From Prevotella sp. AGR2160 (lineage in GTDB: Bacteria; Bacteroidota; Bacteroidia; Bacteroidales; Bacteroidaceae): DNA of 64,000 nt. How positions within the stretch are numbered: the first letter of the stretch is position 1; every line of letters begins with the position of its first letter. A program made the translations under genes and the position numbers. Location of the stretch: contig NZ_AUJK01000002.1 of assembly GCF_000424185.1 (NCBI RefSeq), forward strand, positions 124,001 to 188,000, read 5' to 3'. This document shows, piece after piece, positions 59,716 to 64,000 of the stretch. The notes under the pieces were generated by a model. The model did not search any database. It was not told where the DNA came from and saw nothing but the letters and a program-made list of their open reading frames with translations.

Positions 59716-59811
59716 GGGCAAGTCTCTTACGGCCAGCTCCCTCGGAATCCCCCAGGATGGGAACATAGCAAGGGTACTTGGTTGTAGCGGCGCGATAAGA
59801 ATCGCTTGCCC
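59716..59811 (+). ncRNA. ffs: Signal recognition particle RNA (small bacterial type)
   Basis: GGGCAAG (59716-59722) pairs with CTTGCCC (59805-59811), and TCTTACG with CGATAAGA further in, giving a single long hairpin of about 96 nucleotides. The apical half contains CCAGG, GGGAACATAGCAAGGGTA and CTTGG, corresponding to the conserved symmetric loop region (GGAA, AGCA) that binds Ffh. There is no reading frame of protein character in it. It is preceded by a strong promoter and directly followed by a tRNA. Confidence 0.75.
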
Positions 59812-59815
59812 ACCC

Positions 59816-59889
59816 GCCTCTTTAGCTCAGTTGGCCAGAGCACGTGATTTGTAATCTCGGGGTCGTTGGTTCGAATCCGACAAGAGGCT
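59816..59889 (+). tRNA. tRNA-Thr (anticodon TGT)
   Basis: 74 nucleotides: acceptor GCCTCTT / AAGAGGC, anticodon stem CGTGA / TCTCG (one T-T mismatch) with loop TTTGTAA (anticodon TGT), T loop TTCGAAT. It begins 4 bases after the SRP RNA and has no promoter of its own, so it is processed from the ffs transcript. Confidence 0.93.
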
Positions 59890-59893
59890 CTCA

Positions 59894-59931
59894 AGAGCAG
59901 ATATCTCAAACGGATATCTGCTCTTTTTTTT
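59894..59931 (+). terminator. Terminator of the ffs - tRNA-Thr unit
   Basis: AGAGCAGATATC (59894-59905) pairs perfectly with GATATCTGCTCT (59913-59924), followed by seven T. Confidence 0.9.
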
Positions 59932-59944
59932 GTATGGAAAAATA

Positions 59945-60060
59945 TCTATGGTATTTACGACTCATAAATAGCATAGATAATTTTTTATCTATGGCATTTA
60001 CGACCCGTAAACAACGTAGATAATTTTTTATCTACGAAAGATAAAAAAATATCTCACGTA
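59945..60060. repeat. TCGTAAACAACGT-type repeat, second locus
   Basis: Contains TTTACGACTCATAAATA, TTTACGACCCGTAAACAACG, and TAGATAATTTTTTATCTA copies. The palindromic TTTACGA-C-(C/T)CGTAAA core matches 36490-36504. The interval 59932-60140 holds no gene. Confidence 0.7.
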
Positions 60061-60147
60061 GATAGCTCCGCTAAATGACATCTAAAAATTTAACACTCTC
60101 ATGACCATTTTCCCAAAGGATAAGTTCCGAAATCCAATTTTTTTGAG

Positions 60148-60155
60148 TACTTTTG
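60148..60155 (+). promoter_or_regulatory. -7 element of the DUF4199 gene
   Basis: TACTTTTG at 60148-60155, 20 bases before ATG 60176. It excludes the earlier in-frame ATG at 60101. Confidence 0.5.
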
Positions 60156-60175
60156 CAAAACAAAAGCAACTCAAT

Positions 60176-60694
60176 ATGATTTCATCACAAGATATCATTC
60201 AAGTACGGGATTATGCCCGTCAGGACGGCGTTTTTCTCGCCCTGCTATGGACAGCCGGATTCATCGCCACGATGTATGCCAATACGGATGCCGCGTTGGG
60301 ACTCATCGGTAATCTGGCCACACTGGCCACACCGTTCTTCGTCGCCTATCGACTGAAAGCCTTCCGCAACGACGCCCTCGAGGGACATATCTCTTTCCGC
60401 CGGGGACTCTTCTATTGCATGGAGACCTTCTTCCATGGCGCCGTACTGCTCACCGTAGTACAATTCCTGTGGTTCCGTTATGGCAATGTCAGTGGATTCA
60501 TGACTCAGTGGCAGGCGTCCTATGAGGCCGTCATCGCGGCCTATCAGATGAGTGCCGCCGAAGCCAGTCAGTTGAAAGAAGCTGTCGCGATGATGTCACC
60601 GCTGGCGTGGGCCTCCCTCTTCCTGATCATGGAGATCATCGCCGGTCTCGTCCTCAGTCCCATCATCGCCGCCATCATGCAGCGAAAGAAATAA
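60176..60694 (+). CDS. DUF4199 membrane protein
   Basis: 172 residues with four membrane segments (about 17-36, 41-59, 77-98 and 143-166), the DUF4199 pattern. N-terminus MISSQDIIQVRDYARQDGVF. In Bacteroidetes this family is commonly found immediately ahead of a GT2 glycosyltransferase as here (24 bases). Function unknown. Confidence 0.8.
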   Translation: MISSQDIIQVRDYARQDGVFLALLWTAGFIATMYANTDAALGLIGNLATLATPFFVAYRLKAFRNDALEGHISFRRGLFYCMETFFHGAVLLTVVQFLWFRYGNVSGFMTQWQASYEAVIAAYQMSAAEASQLKEAVAMMSPLAWASLFLIMEIIAGLVLSPIIAAIMQRKK

Positions 60695-60718
60695 CCCGAA
60701 AAAATACAGATTAAGAAT

Positions 60719-61699
60719 ATGGATATATCCGTTATCGTACCCCTTTATAATGAGGCAGAGTCACTCCCCGAGCTTTACGCTTGGATTGCCCGTGTGATGG
60801 CCGCCAATCATTTCACCTATGAGATTATCTTCGTCAACGACGGCTCCACCGACAACTCGTGGGCGGAGATCATGGCGCTCAGCGAACAGCATGAGGAAGT
60901 GAAGGGTATCAAGTTCCGCCGTAACTACGGCAAGAGCCCCGCCCTCTATTGTGGTTTCAAGGAGGCCCTCGGCGATGTCGTCATCACCATGGATGCTGAC
61001 CTTCAGGACTCTCCCGATGAGATTCCCGGACTGTATAAGATGATCACCGAAGAAGGCTATGACCTGGTAAGCGGTTACAAGCAGAAACGCTACGACCCGT
61101 TGTCCAAGACCATTCCTACGAAACTCTTCAATGCCACCGCCCGCTGGATCTCCGGCATTCATAACCTTCACGACTTCAACTGTGGTCTGAAGGCTTACCG
61201 CCGTGATGTGGTGAAGAATATCGAGGTCTACGGAGAGATGCACCGCTACATCCCCTATCTGGCCAAGAATGCCGGCTTCGACAAGATCGGCGAGAAAGTC
61301 GTGCACCATCAGGCCCGCAAATACGGACATTCCAAGTTCGGTATTAATCGTTTCTTCAATGGTTATCTCGACTTGCTGACACTGTGGTTCCTGACGAATT
61401 TCGGTAAGAAGCCGATGCATGTCTTCGGCTTCATCGGATCCATGATCTTCTTCATTGGCTTCATCGCCCTCTGCTGTCTCGCCGGCGGAAAGATCATCGA
61501 CATGAGCAATGGCATCTACGGCCATCTCCTCACTGACAGCGCGTGGTTCTTCATCGCCCTGACCTCCATGATCCTCGGCAGCCAGTTCTTCCTCGCCGGG
61601 TTCCTCGGTGACCTCGTCAGCCGACAGAACCCGCATCGTAATGACTATCAGATTGCCGAGACGATCCACCTCTCCGACAATATCCGTAAGAACGGTTAA
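60719..61699 (+). CDS. GT2-family glycosyltransferase (dolichol/undecaprenyl-phosphate type)
   Basis: A 326-residue membrane-bound glycosyltransferase. MDISVIVPLYNEAESLPELY and FVNDGSTDNSW form the GT-A start, VVITMDADLQDSPDEIPGLY holds the DxD metal motif near residue 90, and a FNCGLKAYRR motif near residue 157 is typical for polyprenyl-phosphate sugar synthases. Two C-terminal membrane segments (about 236-258 and 275-297) resemble GtrB and ArnC. It probably loads a sugar onto undecaprenyl phosphate for envelope glycan modification; the sugar is unknown. Confidence 0.88.
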   Translation: MDISVIVPLYNEAESLPELYAWIARVMAANHFTYEIIFVNDGSTDNSWAEIMALSEQHEEVKGIKFRRNYGKSPALYCGFKEALGDVVITMDADLQDSPDEIPGLYKMITEEGYDLVSGYKQKRYDPLSKTIPTKLFNATARWISGIHNLHDFNCGLKAYRRDVVKNIEVYGEMHRYIPYLAKNAGFDKIGEKVVHHQARKYGHSKFGINRFFNGYLDLLTLWFLTNFGKKPMHVFGFIGSMIFFIGFIALCCLAGGKIIDMSNGIYGHLLTDSAWFFIALTSMILGSQFFLAGFLGDLVSRQNPHRNDYQIAETIHLSDNIRKNG

Positions 61700-61703
61700 G
61701 CTC

Positions 61704-62189
61704 ATGAGACGTATCATCCCCTTCCTCTTCGGCGCCGCGATACTTGGTGGCCTTGCTAGTTGCGAAAGCATCGACTGTCCGATGAACAATACGGTTTATT
61801 CCAAATACAAGTTCGCCGGAAATGTCACAACGCTCGAGGACACCCTGACGATCACGACACACCGCCATAACGGCAGCGATACGACGCTGTGCAACCAGCT
61901 TGTCGGTGTCGACAGCCTTCTCATCCCCATGAGCTATAGCGGCAGTCGTGACTCGCTCTTCTTCACCCTCCATACCCGTGACTTTCAAACTTTCCGTGAC
62001 ACGGTGACGGTAGCCAAGGACAACGAGCCCCATTTCGAGTCCATCGACTGTACACCCTCCTTCTTCCATCAGATCCAGGGCGTGAGCTATACGAAGCATG
62101 CCATCGACTCCATCACCATTCATACTTCTTATGTGAACTATGACCAGACATCCACACATTTCTACCTCTATATGCGTCCTTCTGAGTAG
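61704..62189 (+). CDS. Lipoprotein of the DUF6452 type
   Basis: A 161-residue lipoprotein: MRRIIPFLFGAAILGGLASC with lipobox Cys20, followed by a beta-rich domain (SIDCPMNNTVYSKYKF; LLIPMSYSGSRDSLFFTL). The beginning at 61704 is preferred because the longer frame overlaps the GT2 gene. In relatives it occurs next to a DUF6048 outer-membrane protein, as here (50-base overlap). Function unknown. Confidence 0.7.
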   Translation: MRRIIPFLFGAAILGGLASCESIDCPMNNTVYSKYKFAGNVTTLEDTLTITTHRHNGSDTTLCNQLVGVDSLLIPMSYSGSRDSLFFTLHTRDFQTFRDTVTVAKDNEPHFESIDCTPSFFHQIQGVSYTKHAIDSITIHTSYVNYDQTSTHFYLYMRPSE

Positions 62190-62829
62190 TATTCTCCTAC
62201 CCCTCAGCACACAGGCCCAAAGCCGCAAGCCGAAAGTGGAAGAGAAAGATACTACCGCCATGTTCCGCAGTGTAGCTGTCTCTGCCGATCTCTTCGGCAT
62301 TGGACGACGCGTCTTCTCCGACTACGGACAGTATGAGGTCGCAGCCCGGCTGAATCTCAAGGACCGTTGGTTCCCGATCGTCGAAGTCGGTATCGGGCAG
62401 GCCGATGCTGAGGATGATACCAAGCATACGCACTTCAAGACTTCCGCCCCTTACTTCCGTGTCGGTATGGATTTTAATATCCTGCGCAACAAGCATGACC
62501 GCTACCGTCTCTATGCCGGCGCCCGTTATGCTTATACGAATTATTCCTACGATATATGGAACAACAGTGTCACCGATCCCGTTTACGGCGGTGCTGCAGA
62601 ATACCGTGCCGATAATCAGAAAGGCTACTATCACTGGGCCGAAGGCGTCTTCGGTGTCGATGTCACCATTTGTCAGCCCCTCCACCTCGGCTGGAGCGTG
62701 CGTTATCAGAAACGGCTGGCCTATAAGGACGGTGAAGTCGGCAACAGCTGGTATGTTCCCGGCTTTGGTCGTCAGGGCAACGGACATCTCAACGGAACAT
62801 TCAACATCATTATTGAATTGAATCTATGA
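62140..62829 (+). CDS. DUF6048-type outer-membrane beta-barrel
   Basis: A 229-residue exported protein with a signal peptide (about 1-27, HISTSICVLLSSILLPLSTQ). Alternating beta strands with aromatic ends (RVGMDFNILRNKHDRYRLYA; YYHWAEGVFGVDVTIC; TFNIIIELNL at the terminus) fit an 8 to 10-stranded barrel. It overlaps the lipoprotein gene by 50 bases and the apbE gene by 4. Role unknown; possibly in outer-membrane assembly with the lipoprotein. Confidence 0.72.
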   Translation: MTRHPHISTSICVLLSSILLPLSTQAQSRKPKVEEKDTTAMFRSVAVSADLFGIGRRVFSDYGQYEVAARLNLKDRWFPIVEVGIGQADAEDDTKHTHFKTSAPYFRVGMDFNILRNKHDRYRLYAGARYAYTNYSYDIWNNSVTDPVYGGAAEYRADNQKGYYHWAEGVFGVDVTICQPLHLGWSVRYQKRLAYKDGEVGNSWYVPGFGRQGNGHLNGTFNIIIELNL

Positions 62830-63839
62830 AAAAGAAAAAACTCCTCTGGCAGATTCCCTTCCTTCTCTTTCTGATCATCGGTACTGTCGTTATTATCCGC
62901 GAACAACAGACGACGCCCTACCAGCATAATGAGGGATTCATCTTCGGTACGGAATATCATGTCACTTATCAGTATGATAAAGACTTACAGAAAGATATAG
63001 AAGCCCAGTTGAAAGAGGTGGACAACACCTTCTCCATGTTCAACGACCAGTCGCTCGTCTCTCTGTTCAACAAGAATGGACAGGTGAAAGGCAATGGGAT
63101 GTTTGATGAAGTCTTCCAACTGGCAAAGACCGTAAACACGGAGACCGACGGTGCCTTCGACATCACCGTGGCACCGCTCGTCAATGCCTGGGGCTTCGGT
63201 TTCAAGCACGAGCAGATGCCGACGGCTGCACAGGTGAAGGAATTGAAGAGTCATATCGGCATGGAGAAAGTAGCACTGCAGGGTTCTCTCTACCGCCGGA
63301 CTGATCCGAAGACGATGCTCGACTTCAGTGCTATCGCCAAAGGCTTCGGCTCTGATGTCGTGGCCCGTTTTCTCGAGAGTAAGGGCATCAACAACTTCAT
63401 GATTGAGATTGGCGGCGAGATTGTCACACGGGGCATCAATGCCGAGCGCGTGCCCTGGCGCATCGGCGTCACGAAACCCACCGATGACAGTCTGAATACC
63501 AATCAGGAGATTCAGACCATTCTGAATGTCACGGATATGGCTATGGCAACGAGTGGCAACTACCGTAACTTCTATTATAAAGGTGGAAAGAAATATGCCC
63601 ACACCATTGATCCGCACACGGGCTATCCCGTTCAGCATAACATTCTCTCTTCTACAGTATTGGCGAAGAACTGCGCAACAGCGGATGCCTACGCGACGTC
63701 TTTCATGGTACTAGGTCTGAATGGCGCACAGAAAGTGCTCGCCAAACATCCTGAGCTCATGGTTTATTTTATCTATGATGACCATGGAAAGAATAAGGTT
63801 TGGTTCTCTCCGAATATGAAAGAGAAGATCATGAGATAA
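62826..63839 (+). CDS. apbE: FAD:protein FMN transferase
   Basis: A 337-residue flavin transferase that attaches FMN from FAD to threonine in target proteins in a Mg2+-dependent way. Signal anchor 1-27 (KKKKLLWQIPFLLFLIIGTV); no lipobox Cys. Core: TEYHVTYQYDKDLQ near residue 39, LFNKNGQVKGNG, TDGAFDITVAPLVNAWGFG near residue 110, LDFSAIAKGFGSDVVARFLE near residue 166, GGEIVTRG, and KYAHTIDPHTGYPVQHN (metal/flavin site) near residue 257. It is the enzyme expected to flavinylate RnfG and RnfD encoded at 19518-21152. Confidence 0.93.
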   Translation: MKKKKLLWQIPFLLFLIIGTVVIIREQQTTPYQHNEGFIFGTEYHVTYQYDKDLQKDIEAQLKEVDNTFSMFNDQSLVSLFNKNGQVKGNGMFDEVFQLAKTVNTETDGAFDITVAPLVNAWGFGFKHEQMPTAAQVKELKSHIGMEKVALQGSLYRRTDPKTMLDFSAIAKGFGSDVVARFLESKGINNFMIEIGGEIVTRGINAERVPWRIGVTKPTDDSLNTNQEIQTILNVTDMAMATSGNYRNFYYKGGKKYAHTIDPHTGYPVQHNILSSTVLAKNCATADAYATSFMVLGLNGAQKVLAKHPELMVYFIYDDHGKNKVWFSPNMKEKIMR

Positions 63840-63861
63840 TCCTTTTAGCCGAAGAGTCAGT

Positions 63862-64000
63862 ATGATGATGTATGACCAGCTCATCAACTTACCCCTGTTC
63901 ATGGGACTGGGTGTGAGCGAGATGACGGAGATTGTGACGCAGGCACATTTCGACTTCCGAAAATACAAGGAAGGCGAGATGATTGTCAGCCATGGCGATG
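63862..64000 (+). CDS. Crp/Fnr-family regulator, 3' partial
   Basis: 46 residues are visible (MMMYDQLINLPLFMGLGVSE ... FDFRKYKEGEMIVSHGD) and the gene continues beyond the window. LPLFMGL, the FRKYKEGEMIV strand and the following S-H-G-D match the start of the cyclic-nucleotide-binding domain of Bacteroidetes Crp-type regulators. Three adjacent ATG codons (63862, 63865, 63868) leave the start uncertain. Confidence 0.75.
   Translation, partial: MMMYDQLINLPLFMGLGVSEMTEIVTQAHFDFRKYKEGEMIVSHGD

Noticed and set aside
59642..59854. A 70-codon open frame over the SRP RNA and tRNA
   Set aside because: The same bases fold into the SRP RNA hairpin and tRNA-Thr; the frame ends inside the tRNA.
60101..60175. 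Extended N-terminus of the DUF4199 protein
   Set aside because: The extension includes the -7 promoter box TACTTTTG at 60148.

Overview
The window reads as a chromosome segment of a Prevotella-type bacterium (order Bacteroidales). The evidence is the promoter signature TAnnTTTG with an upstream TTTG near -33 in front of most transcription units, secreted proteins ending in type IX-like sorting tails, several families found mainly in Bacteroidetes (DUF4494, DUF1573, the DUF5112/DUF5113 kinase architecture), an Rnf operon that starts with an RseC-like gene, and C/G-ending codons throughout. The first kilobase is different: AT-rich with T-ending codons. It looks like the right end of a single-stranded DNA phage (Microviridae) integrated in the chromosome.

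Layout. 1-1000: end of the microviral prophage (pilot-protein-like CDS, a 38-residue membrane peptide, palindromes, a possible dif-like boundary). 1250-3000: flavin reductase, Phd/YoeB toxin-antitoxin pair, DUF486 membrane protein. 3000-10550: GH53 endo-galactanase, pabB, the scar of a deleted efflux operon (TolC tail, adaptor head fused to a histidine-kinase tail), a seven-repeat secreted protein, pabC. 10600-14800: MATE exporter, htpG, two tRNA-Arg, tRNA-Glu, tRNA-Ser. 14900-23800: small membrane protein, fucose-isomerase-family enzyme, galE and the rseC-rnfBCDGEA operon. 23900-30640: acidic hypothetical protein, aspS, DUF1573 protein, EFR1 ferredoxin, M6 metalloprotease, yggS, DUF4494 protein.

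30800-36170: threonine operon thrA - apgM-like - thrC behind a structured leader. 36200-37560: gene-free repeat-rich DNA and a HigB/HigA module. 37570-46400 (minus): MATE exporter, M23 peptidase, AbgT-like fragment, response regulator, a very large double-module sensor kinase, KDPG aldolase, KDG kinase. 46600-52030 (plus): LacI-type regulator, altronate dehydratase, NhaC antiporter, hypothetical protein, GH25 lysozyme. The divergent block at 44600-50600 forms a hexuronate (galacturonate/tagaturonate to KDG to KDPG) catabolic locus. 52100-64000: zinc-ribbon membrane protein, DnaJ-type co-chaperone, 5'-nucleotidase, nudC, mutS2, SRP RNA directly followed by tRNA-Thr, DUF4199 protein, GT2 glycosyltransferase, two envelope proteins, apbE and the start of a Crp/Fnr regulator. 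ApbE is expected to supply the covalent FMN of RnfG/RnfD encoded about 40 kb away.

Genome-wide features. Intergenic spaces carry a dispersed palindromic repeat (about 15 full or partial copies, core arms GTAGGGACATGAT / ATCATGTCCCTAC), often next to a second GC-rich GGCGGCC hairpin module. In three genes the repeat itself supplies the TAG stop codon. A second repeat type, rich in TCGTAAACAACGT, occurs at 36414-36505 and 59945-60060. No CRISPR array, complete insertion sequence or rRNA gene was seen. All identifications rest on reading motifs; no database search was possible.
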